Assembly: GCA_025054615.1 (NCBI GenBank)
Contig: JANWZO010000013.1
Location: forward strand, 1 to 64,000
DNA: 64,000 bases
Direction of reading: 5' to 3'
Source: Kiritimatiellia bacterium
GTDB lineage: Bacteria > Verrucomicrobiota > Kiritimatiellia > CAIVKH01
This document shows, in pieces, positions 10,003 through 19,662 of this stretch. The position numbers and the translations under genes were made by a program. The notes under the pieces were generated by a model. That model did not search any database. It was not told where the DNA came from and worked only from the letters and a program-made list of their open reading frames with translations. The stretch's first letter is position 1. The number at the start of each line of letters is the position of its first letter.

Positions 10003-11424
10003 TCAGGAATACAGGGCCTTCAGCCCATCCCATGTTCGAATGTCGACGAAATGCCCTTCCACCGCGGCGGCCGCCGCCATTTCGGGGCTGACCAGGTGTG
10101 TGCGCCCGCCCTTGCCCTGCCGGCCTTCGAAATTTCGGTTCGACGTCGACGCGCTTCGTTCGCCGGGCTTGAGCTGGTCCGGATTCATGCCCAGGCACAT
10201 GCTGCACCCCGCGTGACGCCACTCCGCGCCGAACTCTTTGAAGATCCGGTCGAGCCCCTCCGCTTCGGCCTGCCGGCGCACCTGCTGCGAGCCGGGCACG
10301 ACCATTACACGGACGTTCGACGCTTTGCGCCGGCCCTTGATTAATTTGGCGACCTTGCGCAGGTCCTCAATTCGCGCATTCGTGCAGCTTCCGATGAAAA
10401 TGGTGTCCGGACGGATATCCGTGATCTTCATTCCCGGCCGGAGACCCATGTACTCAAGCGCTTGTTCAACGTCCTTGCGGCTATAGCCGGGCACCTGGTC
10501 CGGCTCCGGCACAACGCCCGTCACATCGGTAACCATCCCCGGGCTTGTGCCCCAAGTCACCTGCGGCGCAATTTGAGAGGCATCGATCGTGATCGTCCGG
10601 TCGAAGACGGCTCCTTCGTCGGTCGGCAGCGTTCTCCAGTAGGCAATGGCCTTTTCGAGCGCCTCGCCTCGCGGCGCGTAAGGCCTGTCGCCCGAGGCGA
10701 CATATTCGAAGGTCGTCTCGTCCGGCGCGATCAGGCCCGCCCGGGCGCCGGCCTCGATGCTCATGTTGCAGATCGTCATGCGCGCCTCCATCGACAGCGC
10801 ACGAATGGCCTCGCCGCAATACTCGAGCACATAGCCCGTCCCGCCTGCCGTGCCGATCAGGCCGATCAACTTGAGGATCATGTCCTTCGAGGCGCAACCC
10901 GGTTGGAGCCGGCCGGTAAATTCCACTTTGAAGGTCTTCGGCCGGCTCTGTCGGAGCGTCTGCGTCGCCAGCACGTGCTCCACCTCCGACGTGCCAATTC
11001 CGAAACCGAGCGCGCCAAACGCGCCGTGCGTCGAGGTGTGGGAATCGCCGCAGACGATGGTCAGGCCCGGCAGTGTCAAGCCCAGTTCCGGGCCGATGGC
11101 GTGCACGATCCCCTGGTGGCCGGTCGAATAGTCAAACAGCTTGATCCCGAAATCCCGGCAGTTGGCCATCAACGCCTCCACCTGCGCCCTCGAAATTGGG
11201 TCCCGGATGTTGAACGGGTCATCCGTCGGCACATTGTGATCAAGCGTGGAAAAAGTCAGGTCCGGCCGCCTCACGCGGCGCTTCGAGAGCCGAAGACCCT
11301 CGAACGCCTGCGGGCTGGTCACCTCGTGGACCAGATGGCGGTCGATGTAAAGCAACACAGTGCCGTCGGGCAACGTTTTGACGACATGAGCATCCCAGAT
11401 CTTCTGAAACAACGTTCGGGCCAT
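10003..11424 (-). CDS. leuC: 3-isopropylmalate dehydratase large subunit
   Basis: 473 residues. Aconitase-superfamily catalytic subunit with a [4Fe-4S] cluster. Cluster cysteines are seen in [13 protein letters not shown] and in [13 protein letters not shown]. The substrate-loop motif [20 protein letters not shown] is intact. It forms the LeuCD heterodimer with the gene that follows. The start at 11424 lies nine bases after a predicted -10 box and has no Shine-Dalgarno, so the mRNA may be leaderless. A three-palindrome repeat lies just upstream of the -35 box. Confidence 0.96.
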   Translation of the reverse strand: MARTLFQKIWDAHVVKTLPDGTVLLYIDRHLVHEVTSPQAFEGLRLSKRRVRRPDLTFSTLDHNVPTDDPFNIRDPISRAQVEALMANCRDFGIKLFDYSTGHQGIVHAIGPELGLTLPGLTIVCGDSHTSTHGAFGALGFGIGTSEVEHVLATQTLRQSRPKTFKVEFTGRLQPGCASKDMILKLIGLIGTAGGTGYVLEYCGEAIRALSMEARMTICNMSIEAGARAGLIAPDETTFEYVASGDRPYAPRGEALEKAIAYWRTLPTDEGAVFDRTITIDASQIAPQVTWGTSPGMVTDVTGVVPEPDQVPGYSRKDVEQALEYMGLRPGMKITDIRPDTIFIGSCTNARIEDLRKVAKLIKGRRKASNVRVMVVPGSQQVRRQAEAEGLDRIFKEFGAEWRHAGCSMCLGMNPDQLKPGERSASTSNRNFEGRQGKGGRTHLVSPEMAAAAAVEGHFVDIRTWDGLKALYS

Positions 11425-11433
11425 AAGTGCATC

Positions 11434-11462
11434 AGACTATTCGTCCTTCCCCGGGATTTCAA
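11434..11462 (-). promoter_or_regulatory. Candidate promoter of the leuCD operon
   Basis: On the minus strand: TTGAAA (11457-11462), 17-base spacer, TAGTCT (11434-11439), then nine bases to the leuC ATG. The position implies a leader of a few bases at most. Confidence 0.5.
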
Positions 11463-11488
11463 GCACACCATCCGCGGCATCGGAGCGA

Positions 11489-11555
11489 TTTTCCATGGTC
11501 TGGAATTTCCATGCGATGGAAACTGTTCCGGATCATTTTTCCATGCGATGGAAAA
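11489..11555 (-). repeat. Dispersed 67-bp repeat of three palindromes, copy 1
   Basis: Three 15-base palindromes with five- or six-base arms: TTCCATGGTCTGGAA (11491-11505), TTCCATGCGATGGAA (11507-11521) and again 11539-11553, the last extended by A/T to eight-base arms. Centre spacings are 16 and 32 bases. The block aligns without gaps to 50185-50251 on the opposite strand, with 55 of 67 bases identical by my alignment. It lies between thiD and leuC, about 27 bases upstream of the predicted leuC -35 box. It could be an operator cluster, a REP-like element or a terminator-like structure. Confidence 0.8.
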
Positions 11556-11589
11556 ATTGACGGGGCGCGTCGCGCTGCGGGGTCAGTTG

Positions 11590-12408
11590 TCATGCGTCCC
11601 ACCACGCGTGAAAGTGGTGAACCGGCCCGTGCCCCCCGCCGAGCTTCCATTCGGCGGCCGCGGCAATTGCACCGTGCAGGTATTGCTTGGCGGCGCGGAC
11701 GGCCTCCGGCAGCGACGCGCCCCGCGCCCAGAACGCCGCAATCGCCGAGGACAAGGTGCAGCCGGTGCCGTGGAGATTCACCGTCGCGATCCGCGGCGCG
11801 CGAAAGGCGTGAATGTCGATTCCGTTTTCGACGCGCTCTGCCAGTACATCCACCGCTTCCGGCCCGGTCCCATGTCCGCCTTTGACCAGCGCCGCACGGC
11901 ACCCAAGGTCCAGCAGATCGCGCGCGGCCGATTCCATGGATGCTGGGTCTGCCCGCACCGCGCGGCCGAGGAGGGCGGAGGCTTCGCTCAAGTTAGGCGT
12001 GACAAGGCCTGCGATCGGGATGAGCCGGATCTTCAACGCATCAAGCGCATCCTCCCTGAGCAGCCGGTCGCCGCTGGTCGCCACCATCACGGGGTCGAGT
12101 ACGATGCGCCGGACGCGATGTTTCTCCAGGCCGGCCGCTACGGCCCTGATGATCTCAGCCGTGGCAAGCATGCCGATCTTGACGGCATCCGCGCCGATAT
12201 CCTCGAGCACGGCGTCGATTTCCTCTGCAACGAAGTCGGCGGGGGGGACATGGATCGAGCGAACGCCGAGCGTGTTCTGCGCCGTCAGCGCGGTGACGGC
12301 AGCCATTCCGTAGCAGCCGAGCGCGGAAAAGGTCTTGAGGTCCGCCTGGATACCGGCGCCGCCGCCGCTGTCGGACCCGGCCATGGTGAGGAGGCGCGGC
12401 GGCGTCAC
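11590..12408 (-). CDS. thiD: Hydroxymethylpyrimidine/phosphomethylpyrimidine kinase
   Basis: 272 residues. Ribokinase-fold kinase that phosphorylates HMP and HMP-P in thiamine synthesis. It shows the family start [22 protein letters not shown], then [12 protein letters not shown], a middle DPVMVATSG and the ATP/anion-hole motif [18 protein letters not shown]. It overlaps thiL by four bases, so thiL and thiD are coupled. No TPP riboswitch is recognised upstream of thiL. Confidence 0.95.
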   Translation of the reverse strand: MTPPRLLTMAGSDSGGGAGIQADLKTFSALGCYGMAAVTALTAQNTLGVRSIHVPPADFVAEEIDAVLEDIGADAVKIGMLATAEIIRAVAAGLEKHRVRRIVLDPVMVATSGDRLLREDALDALKIRLIPIAGLVTPNLSEASALLGRAVRADPASMESAARDLLDLGCRAALVKGGHGTGPEAVDVLAERVENGIDIHAFRAPRIATVNLHGTGCTLSSAIAAFWARGASLPEAVRAAKQYLHGAIAAAAEWKLGGGHGPVHHFHAWWDA

Positions 12409-13418
12409 GGCGGGCTCCTGAAGTGGTCGAAACCGCTGCGGCGCAGCGCGGCTGGGGCGCCGCCCTTCCGATAGAGTACGCCACCCGAGGCGGACAGTAC
12501 GCCGATCTGCGCCAGCGGCCGGCCGAACCGCGCGAGGAAGTCGCGCGACAGCCCTTCATATCCGGAGGGATCGACCGCTACCAAAAGGCAGTAATCCTCG
12601 CCCGCCGAGGCGGCGAGCTCCGCGCTGTCCCAGCCGTAACGCGCGCAAATCCTACGCATGAATTCAGATTTCGGCAGCGCATCGAGGTCGATCACCGCCC
12701 CGCCGAGACCGCTTTGTTCGAGAATTCGCCGCACATCGGAATCAACGCCGTCGGAAATGTCCATCATCGCCGTCACTTCGGGCCGCGCGCCCAACCAGCG
12801 GCCCTCCTCCAGGTGCGGCCGCGGATCGTGATGGGCAGTTACGAGGCGCTCGGCATCCTCGCAATCGATCGGTTTGCCCTCGAGGAGAAGCTGCAGGCCC
12901 GCGCCGGAGTCGCCCAGCCAGCCGGTGACCGCCAGCACATCTCCGGCGCGCGCGCCGGACCGGAGTTTGGCGCGACCGCGAGCGACTCTGCCAACGACGG
13001 CGAAATTGATGACAATCGAACGCAGCGAGCCGGTGGTGTCGCCGCCCATGAGCGGGCAGCGGCTCATGTCCGCCATCTCGCGGATCCCCTCGAAGAACGC
13101 GTCCAGCCATTCCACATCGAGGTCGCCCGGCAGACTGATTGAGAGGAAGCAGGCGGCGGGGGTGCCGCCCATTGCGGCGATGTCGCTCAGATTGACGGCG
13201 AGCGACTTGCGCCCGAGCTGGCGGGGCGGGATCCGCGCCCGCAGAAAGTGCACATCTTCCACGAGCAGATCCGTGGTGACCAGCCAGTCCTCGGCTCCGT
13301 CGCCGGGCAGGATCGCGCAGTCGTCGCCGATACCCAGGGCGCGGTCCTGAAGCGCGGTAAATCGCGGCGCGATGATACGGCGGATCAGCCCAAATTCGCC
13401 CAGTTCGTGAAGTTTCAT
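12405..13418 (-). CDS. thiL: Thiamine-monophosphate kinase
   Basis: 337 residues from the ATG at 13418 ([15 protein letters not shown]). The longer frame to 13580 carries a low-complexity extension and is not used. ThiL phosphorylates thiamine monophosphate to thiamine pyrophosphate. Family motifs are [39 protein letters not shown], and [11 protein letters not shown] near the C-terminal half. The start codon is about 24 bases after the predicted transcription start. No strong Shine-Dalgarno is visible. Confidence 0.94.
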   Translation of the reverse strand: MKLHELGEFGLIRRIIAPRFTALQDRALGIGDDCAILPGDGAEDWLVTTDLLVEDVHFLRARIPPRQLGRKSLAVNLSDIAAMGGTPAACFLSISLPGDLDVEWLDAFFEGIREMADMSRCPLMGGDTTGSLRSIVINFAVVGRVARGRAKLRSGARAGDVLAVTGWLGDSGAGLQLLLEGKPIDCEDAERLVTAHHDPRPHLEEGRWLGARPEVTAMMDISDGVDSDVRRILEQSGLGGAVIDLDALPKSEFMRRICARYGWDSAELAASAGEDYCLLVAVDPSGYEGLSRDFLARFGRPLAQIGVLSASGGVLYRKGGAPAALRRSGFDHFRSPP

Positions 13419-13448
13419 TCGTTCAGGCGGTGCGGCATCCACGCACGG

Positions 13449-13477
13449 ATCAAACCGGCGCGGCGCCGGGGAGTCAA
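13449..13477 (-). promoter_or_regulatory. Candidate promoter of thiL-thiD
   Basis: On the minus strand TTGACT (13472-13477), 17-base spacer, TTTGAT (13449-13454). Confidence 0.5.
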
Positions 13478-13513
13478 GCGGGTTGGGCTCGGAGCGTGCT
13501 GCTGCCGGCGGGC

Positions 13514-13541
13514 TTGCCGCGCTTTGCCCGCCAATGATAGG
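13514..13541 (+). promoter_or_regulatory. Candidate promoter of the amylase-apgM-rlmN operon
   Basis: TTGCCG, 16-base spacer, GATAGG. The -10 box ends ten bases before the ATG at 13552, with no Shine-Dalgarno between, which again points to a near-leaderless transcript. Confidence 0.4.
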
Positions 13542-13551
13542 GTGCGACCGC

Positions 13552-15045
13552 ATGAAGAGCTGGATTGCGTCATCCGTCATCTATCAGATCAATCTGCGCG
13601 GACTGGCGGTGCGCGAGCCCCGGAACGCGATTGAGGCGGCGCGCGAAAAGCCGCCGGCCGAATCGCCGCTGGCGTATGTCGCGCGGAACTTGCCGACGAT
13701 CAGGAAACTCGGGGCGAATGTCCTGTATTTCATGCCGCCCTATCCGATCGGCCGGGCCTTCCGCAAGGGTATCGGCTCGCCCTATTCGATCCGCGACTTC
13801 CGCGCGATCGATCCCGAATACGGAACGCTGGATGATATGAAGATGCTGGTGGCGCGAGCGCACCGCCTGGGGTTCAGGGTCATCCTCGACATCACCCCCA
13901 ACCACACCAGCCGCGATCACGTGTGGGTCGAGACGCACCCCGAGTTTTACGTCCGGCGTGAGGACGGGGAGATTTTCTACGACTGCGATTGGTCCGACAC
14001 GGCCAAACTGGACTACCGGCAGCCGGCGCTGCGCCGCGAGATGATCGAGATCTACGATTTCTGGCTCAACCTGCTCGGCGGCGGTGACGGGGTCGACGGC
14101 TTCCGGCTCGACATGGCGCACTTCATCAACGACAGGTCCTTCTGGAACGAGGCGATTCCCGAGTTGCGACGCCGCCACCCGGATCGCGAGCTGCTGTTCC
14201 TCGCCGAATGCTACGGCTTTGCGAACAACGCCGACCTGTTTGACCGGGGCATTAATGCCGCCTACGATGACGATTTCTACAAAGTCTGCGCGAATCTGTA
14301 CGGAATTTCGGAGGACGGACGCTCAGCGATCGTGCCCGCGGCCGGCCTCGCGGGGAACCAGGACTTCAAGGACCGATACGAGGCGTTTCTGCATGGCGGC
14401 ATCGCGGGCGCATTCGCCCGCGCGATCCTGAATTACGAGGAGCGATATGGCAAACACCGCCCACCGTTCGTCGCACGCTATACGGACAACCACGACGAGG
14501 GGCGGGGCTTTTATCTGTTCGGGCCTGAGGCGGCCAAAGCCATTAACATGCTGATTTTCATGGCGCCGCGCACGCTACCCTTCCTCTTAACCGGAGAGGA
14601 ATTCGGCGCGCTGAACCGCCCGCCGATCCACGACCGGCTGGTCCCCATCGGCAAACGCCGGCGCATCCAGCTTGCCGACCATGTGCGCGAGCAGGAGTCC
14701 GTCGAATTCGAGGGCAACTGCTTCGCTCGAGACCCGTCGGAGCGCGCGGCGATCTACCAGTTTTTCCAGGACTTGATACGCCTGCGCCGATCCCGTCCCG
14801 AACTGGTCCGCGGATCCTTCACATTGTTCGACGCGGGCGAAGACTGCCAGCCGAGCCAGCGTTCGGTACTCGCGTTTGACCGGCGATATGGCCGCCGGGT
14901 TCTGCGGTGCGCCGTCAACCTGGGTCCACACCCCCGTCGGCTTCGGGCGGCCTCCGCGTTCGCTGGCCATGTGCTATTCGGCGGGCTCGAGGGCGACACG
15001 CTGCCTCGATTTTCGGGCATTTGCGTCGAGGTGGCCACCGCATGA
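13552..15045 (+). CDS. GH13 alpha-amylase family protein
   Basis: 497 residues from the ATG at 13552. A cytoplasmic GH13 TIM barrel with region I DITPNHTSRDH, region II GFRLDMAHF (nucleophile Asp), region III LAECYGF (acid/base Glu) and region IV YTDNHDEGRGF (third Asp). Early barrel features GANVLYFMPPYPIG and GSPYSIRDFRAIDPEYGT match sugar-acting GH13 members such as maltosyl or trehalose-type enzymes. With no signal peptide it probably acts on intracellular glucans or maltodextrins. Its stop overlaps the apgM start (ATGA). Exact specificity cannot be told. Confidence 0.88.
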   Translation: MKSWIASSVIYQINLRGLAVREPRNAIEAAREKPPAESPLAYVARNLPTIRKLGANVLYFMPPYPIGRAFRKGIGSPYSIRDFRAIDPEYGTLDDMKMLVARAHRLGFRVILDITPNHTSRDHVWVETHPEFYVRREDGEIFYDCDWSDTAKLDYRQPALRREMIEIYDFWLNLLGGGDGVDGFRLDMAHFINDRSFWNEAIPELRRRHPDRELLFLAECYGFANNADLFDRGINAAYDDDFYKVCANLYGISEDGRSAIVPAAGLAGNQDFKDRYEAFLHGGIAGAFARAILNYEERYGKHRPPFVARYTDNHDEGRGFYLFGPEAAKAINMLIFMAPRTLPFLLTGEEFGALNRPPIHDRLVPIGKRRRIQLADHVREQESVEFEGNCFARDPSERAAIYQFFQDLIRLRRSRPELVRGSFTLFDAGEDCQPSQRSVLAFDRRYGRRVLRCAVNLGPHPRRLRAASAFAGHVLFGGLEGDTLPRFSGICVEVATA

Positions 15046-16226
15046 AGGTAGCCATCCTGGTTGGAGACGGCATGGGCGACTATCCCGTGCCGGAGCTCGG
15101 GAACCGAACGATTCTGGAGGCGGCTTCGATTCCCCATATCCGCCGCCTCGCCGCGGTCGGCGAGATCGTACGCATCCAGACCGTCCCGCCCAATCTGCCC
15201 CCGGGCAGCGACGTTGCGAATTTGAGCCTGTTGGGCTATGACCCCGCCGCCCACTACAGCGGGCGAGCGCCAATCGAGGCGGCCGGAGCCGGCATCGACC
15301 TCGCGCCAGAGGATGTCGCGTTTCGCTGCAATTTGGTTACTGTCGAGGACGGGAAAATGAAGGACTACTCCGCCGGACACATCCCGACGGAGGAGGCGCG
15401 CGAGTTGATCGCGGCGGTGCAAACGGCGCTCGGCGGACCGGGCCTGTCGTTCCACGCCGGTGTGAGTTACCGTCACCTGTTGGTCTGGCGGAATGGTCCG
15501 ATCGACCTGCAAACGCAGCCGCCACACGAAATCGCCGACCAGCCGGTCGACGTTCACCTCCCCCGTGGCGATCGGGCAGAGGAAGTGCGCCGCCTCATGG
15601 AGGCCTCGCGCCCCATTCTGCGGGACCACCCCGTCAATCGCGCGCGCGTCGCGGCCGGCAAGCGGCCGGCCACGCAGATCTGGTTATGGGGCCAGGGCCG
15701 CGCGGTGAGGCTGGAATCGTATGCCGAACGGTTTGGCCGCCAGGGCATCGTGGTATCCGCCGTCGATCTCGTCCGCGGCTTGGGCCGCCTTGCCGGGCTG
15801 GACGCGCCTGTGATCCCCGGGGCAACGGGTTTTCTGGACACTAACTGCGAAAACAAGGTCGCCGCGGCGCTTCGCGCGCTCGAAACGGGAAATTTCGCTT
15901 ATGTTCACCTCGAGGCGCCGGACGAATGCGGACACCTCGGACGAGCAGATCTCAAAAAACAGGCGGTGGAAATGTTCGACGCGCGCATCGTGGGTCCCAT
16001 CTGGCGCGCACTGGAAGCGCGCGGCGAGCCATATCGCCTGATCGTCGCGATGGATCACCGTACACCGGTCTCCCGGCGCGGCCACACGCGCGAGCCAGTG
16101 CCGATCCTCGCCGTCGACGGACCCGTCGGTCCGGTCGACAAGGAGGCCGCATTCGACGAAATCTCCGCGGAGCGATTTCCCGTCCACATCGCCCATGAGT
16201 GGATCGCCCGTCGACTGCGCGTATGA
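15042..16226 (+). CDS. apgM: Cofactor-independent phosphoglycerate mutase, archaeal type
   Basis: 394 residues. Alkaline-phosphatase superfamily enzyme interconverting 3- and 2-phosphoglycerate. Visible are the metal-binding start VGDGMGDYPVPELG, the nucleophile Ser in PNLPPGSDVANLSLLGYDP, GFLDTNCENKVAAAL, HLEAPDECGHLG, and DHRTPVSRRGHTREPVP near the C-terminus with metal-binding Asp/His. The start overlaps the amylase stop, and the stop overlaps the rlmN start, linking glucan breakdown to glycolysis. Confidence 0.92.
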   Translation: MKVAILVGDGMGDYPVPELGNRTILEAASIPHIRRLAAVGEIVRIQTVPPNLPPGSDVANLSLLGYDPAAHYSGRAPIEAAGAGIDLAPEDVAFRCNLVTVEDGKMKDYSAGHIPTEEARELIAAVQTALGGPGLSFHAGVSYRHLLVWRNGPIDLQTQPPHEIADQPVDVHLPRGDRAEEVRRLMEASRPILRDHPVNRARVAAGKRPATQIWLWGQGRAVRLESYAERFGRQGIVVSAVDLVRGLGRLAGLDAPVIPGATGFLDTNCENKVAAALRALETGNFAYVHLEAPDECGHLGRADLKKQAVEMFDARIVGPIWRALEARGEPYRLIVAMDHRTPVSRRGHTREPVPILAVDGPVGPVDKEAAFDEISAERFPVHIAHEWIARRLRV

Positions 16227-17326
16227 CTACGGACCCGCGACCCGATCTGCTGGGCTTCCGGCGCGAAGAGCTGGCCGCGCTGTTGAGCCGGTGGGGCGAA
16301 CCGGCCTTTCGGGCAAAACAGCTTTATCGCCACTTGCACGTCCATCTCGCCGCGTCCTTTGAGCAGATGACCGACCTGCCCCGGGCCCTGAGGGAGCGGC
16401 TCCATGCCGAAACGCGCATTGGCACGCTCGCCTGCGCGGCGGTCCGCGCTGCAGACGGCGGGCTCACGCGCAAGGCCCTGTTCCAGCTGCCGGACGGCTC
16501 ACCCGTCGAGAGCGTGCTGATGGTGTACCCGGACCGCGCGACGGTTTGCGTATCCAGCCAGTCGGGCTGTCCCATGGCATGCGTCTTTTGCGCAACCGGC
16601 AAACTCGGATTCCTGCACGACCTGACGCCGGGCCAGATTGTTGAGCAGGTTTATTGGGCTGCGCGGCTGGTCCAACACGAGCCGTTCCCTGTCCGACGCC
16701 TGACAAACGTGGTGTTCATGGGCATGGGCGAACCATTCAACAACTACGCGAACTGGCGGGCCGCGGTGGAGCTGCTGCACGATCCCGAGGGCTTCAATAT
16801 GGGGGCCCGCAGCTTCACGGTATCCACGGTGGGATTAATCCCTGGCATACGGAGGCTGGCGGACGATCCGTTGCCGATCAACCTGGCCATCTCGCTGCAC
16901 GCGCCGAACGACGAGCTGCGAACCGAAATGATGCCGGTCAACAAAAGCTTCCCAATCGCAGACCTTCTGGAGGCGGTGCGCGAATACACCGAAAAGACCG
17001 GTCGCCGCGTTTCCTTCGAATACGTGTTGCTGCAGGAGAAGAACGATTCGACGGAGCAGGCCAAGGACCTGGGCCGCCTCCTACGCGCCAGCGGAATCCG
17101 GCCCGAATTGATGCATGTGAACCTGATCCCGTGGAATCCGGTCCCGGGCACGCCATTGAGTCGGTCCCACCGGAACCGCGTGCGCGCCTTCCAGGCTGCG
17201 CTGCAATCGCTCGCAATTCCGTGCACAGTCCGCGTCGAGCGGGGGGTGGAGATTGGCGCAGCCTGCGGTCAGCTTGCAGGCGAGGCGCCGCCCATCATGC
17301 CTGCTCAAGCCGCGGCTAGACGTTGA
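16223..17326 (+). CDS. rlmN: Dual-specificity 23S rRNA/tRNA m2A methyltransferase
   Basis: 367 residues from the ATG at 16223, overlapping apgM. Radical-SAM enzyme that methylates C2 of A2503 in 23S rRNA and A37 of some tRNAs. The cluster motif is CPMACVFC (CxxxCxxC), followed by [11 protein letters not shown] and [19 protein letters not shown] and [13 protein letters not shown]-terminal Cys in GAACGQLAG fits the methyl-carrying cysteine. The 3' end overlaps the convergent ychF gene by 11 bases. Confidence 0.95.
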   Translation: MTTDPRPDLLGFRREELAALLSRWGEPAFRAKQLYRHLHVHLAASFEQMTDLPRALRERLHAETRIGTLACAAVRAADGGLTRKALFQLPDGSPVESVLMVYPDRATVCVSSQSGCPMACVFCATGKLGFLHDLTPGQIVEQVYWAARLVQHEPFPVRRLTNVVFMGMGEPFNNYANWRAAVELLHDPEGFNMGARSFTVSTVGLIPGIRRLADDPLPINLAISLHAPNDELRTEMMPVNKSFPIADLLEAVREYTEKTGRRVSFEYVLLQEKNDSTEQAKDLGRLLRASGIRPELMHVNLIPWNPVPGTPLSRSHRNRVRAFQAALQSLAIPCTVRVERGVEIGAACGQLAGEAPPIMPAQAAARR

Positions 17327-18404
17327 ACAAAAAGTGGCAGATGTCGCCGTCGCGGACGACGTAGGATTTGCCCTCGAGTCGCAGCTTGCCCGCCGCGCGA
17401 ATCGCCGCCTCTGACCCGTACTGAACCAGGTCATCCACGCTGTAGACCTCCGCACGAATGAAGCCGCGCTCAAAATCGCTGTGGATCACGCCCGCGGCCT
17501 GCGGGGCTGTCGCGCCGACAGGGATCGGCCACGCGCGAATCTCCTTTTCGCCGGCCGTAAAAAAGCTTTGGAGGCCGAGCAACCGGTAGGCGGCGCGGGC
17601 GACAGTGGCCAGCGCGGGTTCGGGCATCCCCAGCGACTGCAGCATCTCCGAGCGGTCGGTCTCGTCCAGTTCCGCGAGTTCCGCCTCGATCTTGGCGCAG
17701 ACGGCGACAACCTCCCCGCCCTGCTCGGCCGCGTGGCGGCGAACCGCCTCCACGAGCGGGCCGCGGCCCTCTAAATTGGCCTCGTCCACATTCGCGACGT
17801 AGAGCACTCGCTTGGCAGTCAGTAGCCCGAATGACTTCAGCGCGGCGCTGGCCTCCGCGTCGAGCGCGAGCGACCGGACGGGTCGGCCGGCCGAAAGCGC
17901 GGCGCGGCATTGCTCGAGCGCGTTCACGCGGGCCATCGCTTCCTTGTCGCCGCCCCGGGCTGCCTTCTGGCTCCGATGCAGGCTTTCCTCGACCTGCTGC
18001 AAATCCGCTAGAAGCAGTTCGGTCTCTATCGTCGCGATATCGCGGAGCGGGTCGACCGAACCGTCCACGTGGGTGACATCCTCATTTTCGAAGCAGCGCA
18101 CCACATGCAAAATGGCGTCCACGGTTCGGATGTGCGAAAGAAACTTGTTGCCGAGCCCCTGCCCCTCACTGGCGCCGCGCACCAGCCCCGCAATGTCTAC
18201 CACCTTGAGCGCCGAGGGAATTACAGCCCGGGTCGGGATGTAGCGGTTGATAATGGCCAGACGCGGATCCGGTACTGGCACCACGCCGACGTTCGGCTCG
18301 ATGGTGCAAAAAGGATAGTTCGCCGCCTCGGCACCGGCAGCGGTCAACGCGTTGAACAGCGTGCTCTTCCCGACATTGGGCAGTCCGACAATCCCGGCTT
18401 CCAT
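17316..18404 (-). CDS. ychF: Ribosome-associated GTPase/ATPase YchF
   Basis: 362 residues. OBG-family P-loop NTPase. G1 is [16 protein letters not shown]3 is [21 protein letters not shown], and the nucleotide-specificity region is LYVANVDE, the family variant that favours ATP. A TGS domain lies at the C-terminus ([14 protein letters not shown] through [23 protein letters not shown]). It interacts with ribosomes. An AAAGG sits nine bases before the ATG. Confidence 0.95.
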   Translation of the reverse strand: MEAGIVGLPNVGKSTLFNALTAAGAEAANYPFCTIEPNVGVVPVPDPRLAIINRYIPTRAVIPSALKVVDIAGLVRGASEGQGLGNKFLSHIRTVDAILHVVRCFENEDVTHVDGSVDPLRDIATIETELLLADLQQVEESLHRSQKAARGGDKEAMARVNALEQCRAALSAGRPVRSLALDAEASAALKSFGLLTAKRVLYVANVDEANLEGRGPLVEAVRRHAAEQGGEVVAVCAKIEAELAELDETDRSEMLQSLGMPEPALATVARAAYRLLGLQSFFTAGEKEIRAWPIPVGATAPQAAGVIHSDFERGFIRAEVYSVDDLVQYGSEAAIRAAGKLRLEGKSYVVRDGDICHFLFNV

Positions 18405-18502
18405 GTTTCAAAACCTTTGAAAACAATCGATGATCCGACCGGCGGTCCGCCGGCGCAAGATGGAAATCGCAGCCCCCCCTCGCGCCCTGCCGACAGTTGG
18501 GC

Positions 18503-18531
18503 TTGCCGGGTACGCCCTGACGCGGTAGGAA
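18503..18531 (+). promoter_or_regulatory. Candidate promoter of malate dehydrogenase gene
   Basis: TTGCCG, 17-base spacer, TAGGAA. The -10 match is weak (3 of 6), but the -35 is the same TTGCCG seen upstream of two other genes here. Confidence 0.3.
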
Positions 18532-18589
18532 ATGGGAATCACATCAATCGGACACCAATGCCGGCCCTTCGCCCGCGGAAAGGATGAAC

Positions 18590-19597
18590 ATGGACTACAT
18601 CACTCGCGACAAACTCGTGATCCTCGGCGCCGCCGGGGCAATCGGTTCCAACCTCGTCCAAACTGCGCTGACTATGCGGCTGACGCCGAATGTCTGCATG
18701 TACGACCCGTTCGAAAAGGGCCTGCAGGGCGCGGCGGAGGAGATGTACCATTGTGCGTTTCCCGGCGCGAACATCACATGGACGACAGATATCGCGGAAG
18801 CGCTCCGCGGCGCCTCGTACCTCATCTCCTCCGGCGGCGCCCCGCGCAAAGAGGGCATGACCCGCGAAGATTTGCTCCGCGGTAACTGCGAAATCGCGCG
18901 GCAACTCGGCCGAGACATCCGCGCGCACTGTCCCGACCTCAAATTCGCCGCGATCATTTTCAACCCTGCCGACATCACGGGACTGACCGTGCTTGTCCAT
19001 AGCGGACTGCACCCTGCGCGCCTGATGACCCTCGCCGCGCTGGACAGCACGCGTCTCCAAACCGCGCTCGCCCAGCACTTCAAAGTGCCCCAAGACAGGA
19101 TCACCGGCTGCCGAACCTACGGCGGACACGGCGAGATGATGGCGCCTTTCGCCAGCACTGCGAAAGTAGATGGAAAGCCGTTGGCGGATCTCATCGGAAC
19201 GCCGGCGCTGACAGCAGACCAGTGGAAGGCCATCCAGCAACACGTCCGACAAGGAGGCAAGCGGATCATCGAGCTCCGCGGCCGCAGCTCGTTCCAAAGC
19301 CCATCCCACCACACGCTGTTGGCAGTTAAGGCCGTGATGGACGGCAAGGGCTATGATTGGCCGGTCGGCTGCTACGTGCACGAGCCGGCGCATGGGTTCG
19401 AACACATCATGATGGCCGTCGAGACCACGCTCTCGCGGGACGGCATCTCGTACCGCGTTCCGGCCGGTACCGAGGCGGAAATGGCGGAATTGCGCGCCTC
19501 CTACGGACATCTGGTCAAGCTTCGCGACGAGGTCATCGCGATGGGGCTGCTACCGCCGATTGCCGAATGGCCCAAGGTCAATCCCCACCTGGCCTGA
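18590..19597 (+). CDS. mdh: Malate/lactate dehydrogenase family, probably malate dehydrogenase
   Basis: 335 residues from ATG 18590, which sits five bases after AAAGGA; an ATG at 18584 would overlap that site. Cytoplasmic NAD-dependent 2-hydroxyacid dehydrogenase of the MDH/LDH fold. The Rossmann loop is ILGAAGAIGSN, the mobile-loop region is SSGGAPRKEGMTREDLL with its arginines, then FNPADIT, and the catalytic His is in TYGGHGEMMAPF. PRKEGM suggests malate over lactate. It stands alone between two divergent units. Confidence 0.85.
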   Translation: MDYITRDKLVILGAAGAIGSNLVQTALTMRLTPNVCMYDPFEKGLQGAAEEMYHCAFPGANITWTTDIAEALRGASYLISSGGAPRKEGMTREDLLRGNCEIARQLGRDIRAHCPDLKFAAIIFNPADITGLTVLVHSGLHPARLMTLAALDSTRLQTALAQHFKVPQDRITGCRTYGGHGEMMAPFASTAKVDGKPLADLIGTPALTADQWKAIQQHVRQGGKRIIELRGRSSFQSPSHHTLLAVKAVMDGKGYDWPVGCYVHEPAHGFEHIMMAVETTLSRDGISYRVPAGTEAEMAELRASYGHLVKLRDEVIAMGLLPPIAEWPKVNPHLA

Positions 19598-19662
19598 ACG
19601 GCCGTGTCGTTTGCCTCCATCTTAGGCGCCCGCGCTGGGCTTGAACTGACCCCCCTCCGGCG

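Noticed and set aside
10462-12474. A 670-residue plus-strand open frame.
   Set aside because: It lies antisense to leuC, thiD and part of thiL, has no family resemblance, and follows from high GC codon use.
13419-13551. A TPP riboswitch upstream of thiL.
   Set aside because: The conserved CTGAGA and related core elements are absent, and the predicted leader is only about 24 bases.
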